From JAAZFF01 sp964405775 (GTDB lineage: Bacteria; Verrucomicrobiota; Kiritimatiellia; RFP12; UBA3636): DNA of 20,389 bases. Both the position numbers and the translations under genes were made by a program. Positions 7,480-14,186 of this stretch are shown here, piece after piece (position 1 is the stretch's first letter; every line of letters starts with the position of its first letter). The notes under the pieces were generated by a model. The model was not told the DNA's origin. It made no database searches and worked only from the letters and a program-made list of their open reading frames with translations. The stretch lies in NCBI GenBank assembly GCA_964405775.1, contig CAYOPG010000039.1, positions 1 to 20,389 on the forward strand, given 5' to 3'.

Positions 7480-7505
7480 AGCCCCATCCGCATCAGGCGG
7501 GGGCT
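7480..7505 (-). other. GC-rich hairpin between the beta-CASP gene and argC
   Basis: Inverted repeat AGCCC / GGGCT with an inner stem CCGC / GCGG, a 5-nt loop and a 3-nt bulge, giving about 9 GC-rich pairs. It sits in the 71-bp gap after the stop of the beta-CASP gene and before argC. No T-tract follows on either strand, so it is not a textbook intrinsic terminator. It may be a 3' RNA stability or processing structure, or a weak attenuator between the two genes. Confidence 0.5.
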
Positions 7506-7517
7506 TGCCTAAATTGC

Positions 7518-8915
7518 TTACACGTTTTCGAAAAGCTGCCCGTGCACCGGGATGTCGACGCGACGAATTCCAATGCCCTCAAGGTTTCTCTTATGCGCTT
7601 CGCAATACTCTGGCTCGCCATGTACGCAGAAGGCGCGTTTGACGGTTTTCCCGAGAGCCTTTGCGTATTCGGTAAGTCCGGTCTTGTCGGCATGCGCAGA
7701 AAGCTCGTTGATGGTAAATACAGTGGACTTAAGTTCGAATTCTTCCCCGAAAATCTTAACTATGGGCTGGCGCTCAACTATGCGGCGCCCTAGGGTGTTC
7801 TCTGCCTGGAATCCGGTGATCAACACGATGTTTAGCGGATCACCGATATTGTTCTTAAGGTGATGCTGTATTCTACCGCCTTCACACATACCCGAAGCGG
7901 AGATGATCACCATCGGCCCCTTAATGTCATTGAGTGCCTTTGATTCGTCCACTGACTGTGTAAACTTCAGCCCGGGGAATTTAAAAGGGTTGTCGTGGGC
8001 TCGCAGCATCTCCTGCGTGCGGGCATTGAAGTAGCCCATATACTTGTTGTGAACATCTGTTGCTTTGAGTGACAACGGGCTGTCGACATAGACAGGCACA
8101 ATCGGTATTGCGCCGCGTTCGACGAGGTAGTTGAAAACGTATACGAGCTGCTGAGTGCGCCCCACGCTGAACGCGGGGATTATCATCTTGGACTTGTGCT
8201 GCATTATAAATTCGATATAGTCCTTGATCCGCCCGCGCACATTTTCGCGCGTTGGATGGTCGCGGTCGCCATACGTGCTTTCAGTAATCAGAACGTCGAC
8301 GCCCTCTTCGACGACGGGGTCATTCAGGAACGGAGTGTCCTTCTGCCCCAGGTCGCCCGTATATAGCAAACGCCGCGCCTTGCCCTCCTTTTCATATTCG
8401 AGGGTGCAAGTGGCTGATCCCAAAATGTGCCCGGCGTCTCTAAAGGTGAGCTTCATGCCCGGTACGATTTCATGTGTTTCGCCGTATTCGAGAGTCTCGA
8501 AATACTGCATCGTCGTGTCCACGTCACTCTGGTCGTACAGGAGCTCGAACAATGTCTTGCCTTGCCGAGCCCTTTTCTTGTTCACGTACTCTACGTCTTT
8601 TTCCTGCAGATACGCCGAGTCACGCAGTATTATTTCCGCCAGATCGCGTGTTGGAGGAGTGCTGTATATTTTACCGCGGAACCCTAGACGCACAAGCGCA
8701 GGAATTCTGCCACAGTGATCCACGTGTGCATGGGATAGCACTATCACGTCGATCTTAGGGGCATCGAACGGAATGTTACGGTTCTGCTCAAACGATTCTT
8801 TGCGCTTCCCCTGAACAAGTCCGCAATCAAGCAAGATGTTTTTGCCATTGTATTCAATCAGGTGCATCGAACCCGTGGTGGTCTGCGCGGCGCCATGGAA
8901 CCTTATATTGAGCAT
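7518..8915 (-). CDS. Metallo-beta-lactamase/beta-CASP RNase-like protein (CPSF73/YSH1 type)
   Basis: Predicted zinc-dependent RNA-processing nuclease of the beta-CASP group. The metal motif HAHVDH is at 62-67, preceded by VIVLS. Later blocks are DAGHILGSA, YTGDLG, TESTYGDRDHP, then the beta-CASP region with IIPAFSVGRTQQLVY, ISASGMCEGGRIQHHLKN and the C-terminal ELSAHAD histidine motif of the RNA-specificity domain. The frame is open to 9008, but the ATG at 8915 is preferred: the conserved core begins there (MLNIRFHGAAQTTTGS) and GAGGGG lies 7 nt upstream. This gives 465 residues, normal for bacterial members. The preceding NERD gene ends 89 bp upstream and no strong promoter is visible in the gap. 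The natural RNA substrate is unknown. Confidence 0.93.
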   Translation of the reverse strand: MLNIRFHGAAQTTTGSMHLIEYNGKNILLDCGLVQGKRKESFEQNRNIPFDAPKIDVIVLSHAHVDHCGRIPALVRLGFRGKIYSTPPTRDLAEIILRDSAYLQEKDVEYVNKKRARQGKTLFELLYDQSDVDTTMQYFETLEYGETHEIVPGMKLTFRDAGHILGSATCTLEYEKEGKARRLLYTGDLGQKDTPFLNDPVVEEGVDVLITESTYGDRDHPTRENVRGRIKDYIEFIMQHKSKMIIPAFSVGRTQQLVYVFNYLVERGAIPIVPVYVDSPLSLKATDVHNKYMGYFNARTQEMLRAHDNPFKFPGLKFTQSVDESKALNDIKGPMVIISASGMCEGGRIQHHLKNNIGDPLNIVLITGFQAENTLGRRIVERQPIVKIFGEEFELKSTVFTINELSAHADKTGLTEYAKALGKTVKRAFCVHGEPEYCEAHKRNLEGIGIRRVDIPVHGQLFENV

Positions 8916-8922
8916 ATGCTTT

Positions 8923-8928
8923 CCCCTC
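8923..8928 (-). promoter_or_regulatory. Ribosome binding site fixing the start of the beta-CASP gene
   Basis: GAGGGG on the minus strand, 7 nt before the ATG at 8915. The in-frame region upstream of this ATG (8916-9008) has no such site and no family similarity, so this decides the start. Confidence 0.7.
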
Positions 8929-9004
8929 TTCGTACAGTGCTGTTCTAAAATTGGTTGACTTCCTGATCCTAACACAAATTGCCACCCAAATACAGCAAAT
9001 CTAA

Positions 9005-9760
9005 TCACCCATACATCCGCTTTATCAGCGTCTCAACAATAAGCTCTCGGCTGGGTTCGTCGATACCGCCATGCTCTGCCTCGAGTATTGTTCGGCGCAA
9101 GACGCGGGCATTGCAGACCCATACGTCGTCAACCCTCTCCTCATCTTCCGCGAAGCCGTCTCCTGCGAAACAGACGATCGGCGTCACCGCAATCCCGTTT
9201 GGCATGGCATCCTCCAACAGTGCCGCCAGCTCCAACGCCGCCTTTCGGACCTGAGCCACTGGCGAACGACGCGGGATCCTGCCGCGAACCTTTAGCATGC
9301 CACGCTCGATCGTAACAGGTCCATCCCAGTTTTTCGTCTCAATCAGGAACATCGAGTCAGAACCTACGATTATGTGGTCGAAGTCGCCGCCACCGGCCAA
9401 CGCCTCCGCGCCGCTTCTGGGGACCCCGTGGAAAACATCCCACCCCGCGGGCAGTAGCGCCAGTTCACGCGCTACGATTTCCTCCCCTCGCGCGCCCTTT
9501 AAAAAATGCTGGAACCGCTTCCCCGCACTGTCGAAAGCCATCCATGCCACGCCCAAAAGCGCCAGCAAAAGCAGCGCAGCCACGCCCTGTGCGATCGTAA
9601 CAGGGAAAAGGCTGTTCAACAACCAACCGGCGAAGAAAACCACAAGAATGAAAGGCCAGAATATTGTGAAGAAACCCATGAAGCGCACACGCGCTCCTGG
9701 ACTTCCGCTTACGGAAGCGAACCCGTCTGGTCTGGAAGAGGAGACACCCAGCTTACCCAT
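9005..9760 (-). CDS. Membrane-anchored NERD (nuclease-related) domain protein
   Basis: 251-residue protein with two adjacent hydrophobic helices (about 29-50 and 56-76) followed by a cytoplasmic NERD domain. The domain shows KGARGEEIVARELALLP at 88-104, GGGDFDHIIVGSDSMFLIE at 123-141 and ETKNWDG at 141-147. The D..ExK pattern (Asp126/Asp128, Glu141, Lys143) is that of PD-(D/E)xK-like nucleases, so catalysis is possible but not shown; NERD proteins are mostly uncharacterised. The start is set by ATG 9760, which shares its A with the TGA stop of the transglutaminase-like gene and has GGAGAT 6 nt upstream inside that gene. The frame is open further upstream, but that part is Arg/Trp-rich out-of-frame translation. 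The coupling implies both proteins are made together. Confidence 0.85.
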   Translation of the reverse strand: MGKLGVSSSRPDGFASVSGSPGARVRFMGFFTIFWPFILVVFFAGWLLNSLFPVTIAQGVAALLLLALLGVAWMAFDSAGKRFQHFLKGARGEEIVARELALLPAGWDVFHGVPRSGAEALAGGGDFDHIIVGSDSMFLIETKNWDGPVTIERGMLKVRGRIPRRSPVAQVRKAALELAALLEDAMPNGIAVTPIVCFAGDGFAEDEERVDDVWVCNARVLRRTILEAEHGGIDEPSRELIVETLIKRMYG

Positions 9761-11508
9761 CACCCTATCTCCAGTGTCTTGTGAGGTATAGATTTGTTTG
9801 ACGGGAACTGCGCCACAACGCCACCGCCAGACCGCTTTAGCGCAGCCGAGCCCACGCCAGGCTCTACTACGTATGCTCCTCCATCGCGGAAATGGAGCAC
9901 TACTCCCAGCATTATCGCACGCTCTAGACCATCGCCAGTGCTGAAGTTCCATACTTCATCCGGCTGCGCCAGTCTCGCCTCGCCCTCGTATATGGATCCA
10001 TCGCGCATTGCCTTTACATGATCTATGAGAGCGGCTTCTTCTGGAAACGCCTCCGCGCTCTTCTCTATGCAAACCGGGTTGCGCTCAACGGCGGCCTTCA
10101 TAAAAGGCTCAGCTTCGGTGCGTGAAAGATCGCGCCACGCGTAGAAAGCAAGACGGCAGTATTCATTCTTGTCTCGCAGCTCTTCCACACGGGCTATTAT
10201 GTCCTCCCGCGTCATGCCAGCCTTAATGTTCAAGGGTACCTCGGAGCGGAAGGTCTTCTCTGCGGCATTAGGCATGCGCGGAACAGTGCGGCAGAAGTTT
10301 ATAAGCTTGTTGACGGTTTCATCCGCATCCATGCACGCTGTCTTGAAGCGTTTGATTAGCCGCTGAGTATCTTCTTCGTTGGAGATATCGACCGGATGCT
10401 GGGTGAGATACTCTTCAAGGTCGTTGAGTATGAGGCAACGATCGCAATTGCGCTCGCTGGAAAACTCCGACTGCTCGATTTCAGCCAGTAACTTGTTGCG
10501 GGTTTTATCGGTTACCTTGTAGGAGGAATCCTGCTCATAAGCAAACGCACGTGCTATGGGCAGGTAGTATTTGCGTCCGTTTATCTCGGTGCGGACAAGC
10601 ACGCACTTGTGGCACTCGGGCGCTTGACGCAGGAAATTGCCAAGCATCTCGGGCGTGAGAGGCGTGCTGAGGTAGTCGGAAAGCTTTTTGCTGAATTTAG
10701 CGTAAGCCTCAGGCGAAATAGTGGCGTCGGGATACATTATGTGGATCGTCCCGGAGGAATGCGTCACGAGCGTCACGCGCTCATGTTCGAGAGAGCGCCG
10801 TGCCTGGCCGGAGAGCGCCGTGCCGTTGAACCACATTTTCTTCGTCACGATGCGCCTGTTGTTCGTCAGGAGTCCTTCGTCAATATCTACGAAGTTCTGG
10901 GAATGCAACGGCGTCGCCATCATGTAGATTTTCTCGAGCGGGATCTCAAGCACAATGAAGAGCGCAGCAGCATAGAGAGCAGCCAACGAAACGCATTCGC
11001 CGGCTCCTGTGCTGTAGCCATCGCGCAGTTCGAACGCCGTCATAGCCTCAACGGTTTCCGTCTTCCAATACGGGATCGTGTTCGTGGTGTATTTGTCCAG
11101 ATTGAAGTGCGTCCTTATGTCGATGTCAAAGTAATATTTATCGCCTTCATACCCGAACAAGGCGTTGGACTGCGCAAGCATGTCGGTGTCCACAAAGTCG
11201 GCAAAGCGTTCCAGCTCACGCTCCTTGGTTGTGAGCCCCCAGGTGTCGAGGTCAAGGTTGAAGGCGTAGTGATCCATTATGTACTGCCTGAGGCGGTTGA
11301 TACGCGCCATCATGCCCTTGCGTTTGATGCCGTCGAACCAGGGATCTGTGCGCCAGCGCCAGATCACTGGCGACATCAAATTGGCGAGCAGCAAGCTGTA
11401 CATCAGATCGGGGAAGATGAACACTTCCATGTCGGAGAGCGATACTGCCGATGACTTTTTCTCCAAATCACGGTGGGCTTCGTCCTTTTTAATGTATTTA
11501 TCCTGCAT
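9760..11508 (-). CDS. Uncharacterised transglutaminase-like protein with paired CxxC motifs
   Basis: 582-residue soluble protein without signal peptide or transmembrane helix; I cannot assign it to a named family. A transglutaminase-like core is suggested by GAGECVSLAALYAAAL (168-183, candidate nucleophile Cys172) and PLHSQNFVDIDEG (200-212, candidate His202), the order and spacing seen in Cys-His-Asp papain-like folds. A following KMWFNGT (224-230) has Asn228 where such enzymes often have Asp. Two CxxC pairs, C299/C302 (ECHKC) and C355/C358 (NCDRC), may bind a metal. The C-terminal half (about 360-510) looks helical, and the last 70 residues look like a small beta domain. ATG 11508 overlaps the GT4 gene by 11 bp, with GAAGGG 10 nt upstream; the longer frame to 11619 lies wholly inside that gene. 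It is followed by the NERD gene with a 1-bp overlap. Confidence 0.85.
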   Translation of the reverse strand: MQDKYIKKDEAHRDLEKKSSAVSLSDMEVFIFPDLMYSLLLANLMSPVIWRWRTDPWFDGIKRKGMMARINRLRQYIMDHYAFNLDLDTWGLTTKERELERFADFVDTDMLAQSNALFGYEGDKYYFDIDIRTHFNLDKYTTNTIPYWKTETVEAMTAFELRDGYSTGAGECVSLAALYAAALFIVLEIPLEKIYMMATPLHSQNFVDIDEGLLTNNRRIVTKKMWFNGTALSGQARRSLEHERVTLVTHSSGTIHIMYPDATISPEAYAKFSKKLSDYLSTPLTPEMLGNFLRQAPECHKCVLVRTEINGRKYYLPIARAFAYEQDSSYKVTDKTRNKLLAEIEQSEFSSERNCDRCLILNDLEEYLTQHPVDISNEEDTQRLIKRFKTACMDADETVNKLINFCRTVPRMPNAAEKTFRSEVPLNIKAGMTREDIIARVEELRDKNEYCRLAFYAWRDLSRTEAEPFMKAAVERNPVCIEKSAEAFPEEAALIDHVKAMRDGSIYEGEARLAQPDEVWNFSTGDGLERAIMLGVVLHFRDGGAYVVEPGVGSAALKRSGGGVVAQFPSNKSIPHKTLEIG

Positions 11509-12733
11509 GTTTGTCTGTCCCTTCTGATTTTTTTGTAAGTTTGCCGTCTCCTTTAACAAGCGTTTCGGCATAGCATTTGCGCAAGCCCTCGCGGAAGACG
11601 TTGAAGTTGTATTTTTCATCCACCAACTGGCGGCAATTGGCTGCTTTGGCTTCCCTTAACTCTGCGTCTCCCGCCAACCGTGCGACGCCCTCGCCGAAGG
11701 CCTCTGGAGTGAGCGGAGTCAATAGTGCCGTAGTATCGTCGAGGATCAAACGGTTCGCCTCATGATCAGTCGCGACTATTGCCCGGGAAACCTTGAGGTA
11801 GTCAAGCAGTTTGAGAGGCGTGTTCACTCCCGCAATACGCGGCGAAAGCAATATATCGGACGCTGCAAGATAACACGGCAGAATGTCCGGCGCGCGCTTG
11901 CCTATGAACGCCACGCGACCATCGCACCCTCGCTCTGCGATCCACGCGCTCCAACTCGCTATCTCCCCCTCTGTGCCTCCGATCACAACGTAGCGCAGCT
12001 TATCGCATTTAGACAAAGCCATAGGCATCGAATTGAAAAGCAGGTCTATGCCTTGATAGCCGGCGAAGGAGCCCACATACGTTGCCACGACTCCCCCGCC
12101 CTCGGGATCAATCTCCGACCTCGCTTTACTTACGCCCTCCGCATCTGGCTCCACGAGCGACGACGGGATGTCGCTGATGTGGTACGCAGGCGTCCCGCAT
12201 CCTAGCGCCTCAACCTGCGCCACAAGCCCCGGCCCTGTGCCGATCACCGCGTCAGCATGGCGCATCACAAACCGCTCCACGGCAGCGTATGCCTTTATCA
12301 CAAGACTCTTTTTGTAGCTCTTCGAATCGGAATGCTTCTCGAATATCGCCTTTCCACGGCTGAGCCTCGCCAGCATCCAAGCTATTATGCCGCAGTCTTC
12401 CACACCGTGCACAACATCGTAATGGCGCCGCATGATCATCCCGACCCCCATTACGGACATGACGCAGTCGAACATGAGTTTGAGGAATGAAGGCCCGATG
12501 GAAATATCTCTGGCAAAAAACAAATTCGGGGCGCGTATGATCCGGACACCTTCTATCTCGCGCCGCTCACCGATGGGAAGTGTCAGGAAATCGACCTCGT
12601 ATCCGTTGTCTCGAATTGCCTGAACGTCGAAACCAAGACGTATAGGAGAGCCCCGCCACTGGAAAAACGGCTGCGACGCGATGAAGAGCACACGCCCCTT
12701 GCTCCCGCACGGTATGTTTCCCTTCGCCTCCAA
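11498..12733 (-). CDS. Glycosyltransferase family 4 (GT-B fold)
   Basis: Probable transferase of a nucleotide-activated sugar to a surface glycan or lipid, with the two-Rossmann GT-B layout. The N-terminal domain has GRVLFIASQPFF near 13-24 and YDVVHGVEDCGIIAWMLARL near 105-124. The C-terminal donor-binding domain has VATYVGSFAGYQGIDLLF and a GVNTPLKLLDYLKVSRAIVA motif typical of GT4, with Asp in place of the more usual Glu. Its 411 residues match the family. The start is TTG 12733, supported by GGAGGG 7 nt upstream; no ATG lies near the N-terminus. It begins 2 bp after the dxr stop and its end overlaps the next gene by 11 bp, so it is in the dxr operon. Donor and acceptor are unknown. Confidence 0.9.
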   Translation of the reverse strand: MEAKGNIPCGSKGRVLFIASQPFFQWRGSPIRLGFDVQAIRDNGYEVDFLTLPIGERREIEGVRIIRAPNLFFARDISIGPSFLKLMFDCVMSVMGVGMIMRRHYDVVHGVEDCGIIAWMLARLSRGKAIFEKHSDSKSYKKSLVIKAYAAVERFVMRHADAVIGTGPGLVAQVEALGCGTPAYHISDIPSSLVEPDAEGVSKARSEIDPEGGGVVATYVGSFAGYQGIDLLFNSMPMALSKCDKLRYVVIGGTEGEIASWSAWIAERGCDGRVAFIGKRAPDILPCYLAASDILLSPRIAGVNTPLKLLDYLKVSRAIVATDHEANRLILDDTTALLTPLTPEAFGEGVARLAGDAELREAKAANCRQLVDEKYNFNVFREGLRKCYAETLVKGDGKLTKKSEGTDKHAG

Positions 12734-12735
12734 GC

Positions 12736-13971
12736 CTACGCCCTCCCCTCCAAAATCTCCGCAGCACGTCTTCTGGCACGCGCATCGGCATCGATTATTC
12801 CGCCCAAATCGCCAGCACTGGTGGCTGCCTCTGCCCCGAACTCACCCATCACGCGCTCGACTGTCTCCCATATTCTGGGCATTTTGATTTCGCCCGCAAT
12901 AAAACGCTCCACTGACGTCTCGTTCGCTGCATTCATGGCGGCTGGTACCAGCCCGCCGGCCTGAGCCGCTTCGCGAGCCAGACGCAGGCACGGGAAACGC
13001 GCAGGATCAGGCTCGCTGAAATGAAGAGTGGCTGCCAACGCGAGATCCAGCGGTGGCAGGGTGTCGTTGCCGACACGCTCCGGCCAAGTCATCGCGTACT
13101 GTATTGGCAGCCTCATATCCGGATAGCCCAGTTGCGCCATCTGCGCTCCGTCCGTGAACTCCACAAGAGAATGCACAATGCTCTCCGGATGGACAAGCAC
13201 TGAAATCCGTTCCACAGGAATGTCAAAGAGCCACCGTGCCTCTAGAATTTCCAGCCCCTTGTTCATCATGGTGGCAGAATCGATAGTAACCTTCGGCCCC
13301 ATGCGCCAGCGCGGATGGTTTAGTGCCTCGCCTACTGTGACCGTCTCGAAATCCACTTCAGGCCGCCCCGAAAAAGGTCCGCCCGAAGCCGTCAGGATCA
13401 GACGGCGCACAATCCGCTCGGAATCCATCCAAGCTTTAAATTCACCGCGGTTGCGCACGCACCATGGGAGCAAACCACCATCCTGTAGCGACTGCAAAAG
13501 CGCGCTGTGCTCGCTGTCTATAGGTAGCAGATTGACCCCATGTTCGTGGCAGAGTCCGCACACTAGCTCGCCGGCGGCAACAAGCACCTCCTTGGTCGCA
13601 ATCGCCACGTCATGGCCAGCCTCTATGGCCGAGAGCACAGGTCCAAGTGCCGCCATCCCGACGATCGCGCAAACCACCAATTCCGTTTCCGGTGCCGAAG
13701 CCAGTGCGCGCATCCCGGCTTCTCCTTCAAGCACTTCAACCCCCTCTGGCGCTATGGCCCGCGCTTTGGCGGCGGCTCCGGGATCTGCCAAAGCCACGCG
13801 GCGTACGCCGTAGCGTTCCGCCTGCTGCATCAATCTCTCCGCATTGGTCGAAGCCGCTAGACCCGTCACCGTGAAACGCCCGGGCAGCGAATCCACCACC
13901 CTAAGGGCGTTCTCGCCGATAGAACCAGTACTTCCCAAAATCACAACGCTTTTCATATCACTTGCCATCAT
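12736..13971 (-). CDS. dxr: 1-deoxy-D-xylulose 5-phosphate reductoisomerase (Dxr/IspC)
   Basis: NADPH- and divalent-metal-dependent enzyme converting DXP to 2-C-methyl-D-erythritol 4-phosphate, the first committed step of the MEP isoprenoid route. The 411 residues are collinear with the family. It shows the NADPH motif ILGSTGSIG at 11-19, ATKEVLV at 125-131, the metal-binding LPIDSEHSA at 149-157, LTASGGPF at 193-200, HPRWRMGPKVTIDSATM at 219-235 and NKGLEILEA at 237-245. The common ANKE motif reads ATKE here. Two starts are possible: ATG 13971 and ATG 13956 (MKSVVILG), the latter closer to the family N-terminus; neither has a good ribosome site. It is the first gene of the nine-gene minus-strand run and is divergent from proS across 215 bp. 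Confidence 0.97.
   Translation of the reverse strand: MMASDMKSVVILGSTGSIGENALRVVDSLPGRFTVTGLAASTNAERLMQQAERYGVRRVALADPGAAAKARAIAPEGVEVLEGEAGMRALASAPETELVVCAIVGMAALGPVLSAIEAGHDVAIATKEVLVAAGELVCGLCHEHGVNLLPIDSEHSALLQSLQDGGLLPWCVRNRGEFKAWMDSERIVRRLILTASGGPFSGRPEVDFETVTVGEALNHPRWRMGPKVTIDSATMMNKGLEILEARWLFDIPVERISVLVHPESIVHSLVEFTDGAQMAQLGYPDMRLPIQYAMTWPERVGNDTLPPLDLALAATLHFSEPDPARFPCLRLAREAAQAGGLVPAAMNAANETSVERFIAGEIKMPRIWETVERVMGEFGAEAATSAGDLGGIIDADARARRRAAEILEGRA
12741..12746 (-). promoter_or_regulatory. Ribosome binding site for the TTG start of the GT4 gene
   Basis: GGAGGG, 7 nt before TTG 12733 and located inside the last codons of dxr. It supports a non-ATG start and tight coupling of the two genes. 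Confidence 0.65.
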
Positions 13972-14022
13972 ATCACAGATATCTGATTGGATTCAAACAA
14001 AAGAGAATCTCAGGAGAGCGTT

Positions 14023-14058
14023 AAACGACTCAAAATTTCTTGCAAATAAACGACTTAA
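14023..14058. repeat. Imperfect direct repeat in the dxr/proS intergenic region
   Basis: AAACGACTCAA at 14023-14033 and AAACGACTTAA at 14048-14058 match at 10 of 11 positions and start 25 bp apart, between the two divergent genes. Two similar sites on nearly the same helix face (about 2.4 turns) could bind one regulator, but chance is possible in this AT-rich gap. Confidence 0.4.
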
Positions 14059-14100
14059 GTGCTTTAATGGCTTCCTTTTCCATAACACAGCGTATGGGCG

Positions 14101-14168
14101 CTTCCAGTGTTGGAAGGTCGGTCTGGCGTGTTTGTGTTTGTTTATTTTACGACTGTATATTCCAACAC
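14101..14168 (+). other. Overlapping inverted repeats upstream of proS
   Basis: CTTCCA / TGGAAG (14101-14106 with 14111-14116) forms a perfect 6-bp hairpin with a GTGT loop. The same right arm, as GTGTTGGAA (14107-14115), is also perfectly complementary to TTCCAACAC at 14160-14168. The two pairings exclude each other. This could be a leader RNA switch if transcription starts upstream of 14101, or a pair of protein-binding sites flanking the promoter candidate at 14132-14161. Confidence 0.4.
14132..14161 (+). promoter_or_regulatory. Candidate promoter of proS
   Basis: TTGTGT (14132-14137), an 18-bp AT-rich spacer and TATATT (14156-14161). The likely transcription start near 14168 would leave about 19 nt before the ATG at 14187. 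This is a moderate match only; no better pair is visible in the gap. Confidence 0.4.
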
Positions 14169-14186
14169 CACTTAAAACCAAATCTG

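Noticed and set aside
9761..9952. Upstream extension of the NERD frame
   Set aside because: The added residues are Trp/Arg-rich, lie inside the preceding gene in another frame, and a coupled ATG with a ribosome site exists at 9760.
10609..11454. Long plus-strand open frame (281 codons) opposite the transglutaminase-like gene
   Set aside because: It is the antisense of a clearly coding minus-strand gene, rich in His/Arg, with no recognisable domain or ribosome site and no room for a promoter of its own.
13154..13813. Plus-strand open frame of 219 codons opposite dxr
   Set aside because: Low-complexity Ser/Arg-rich antisense of the conserved dxr coding sequence.
14040..14186. N-terminal extension of proS
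   Set aside because: ProS homologues begin at the WSKTL block; the extension covers the likely promoter and shows no conserved sequence.
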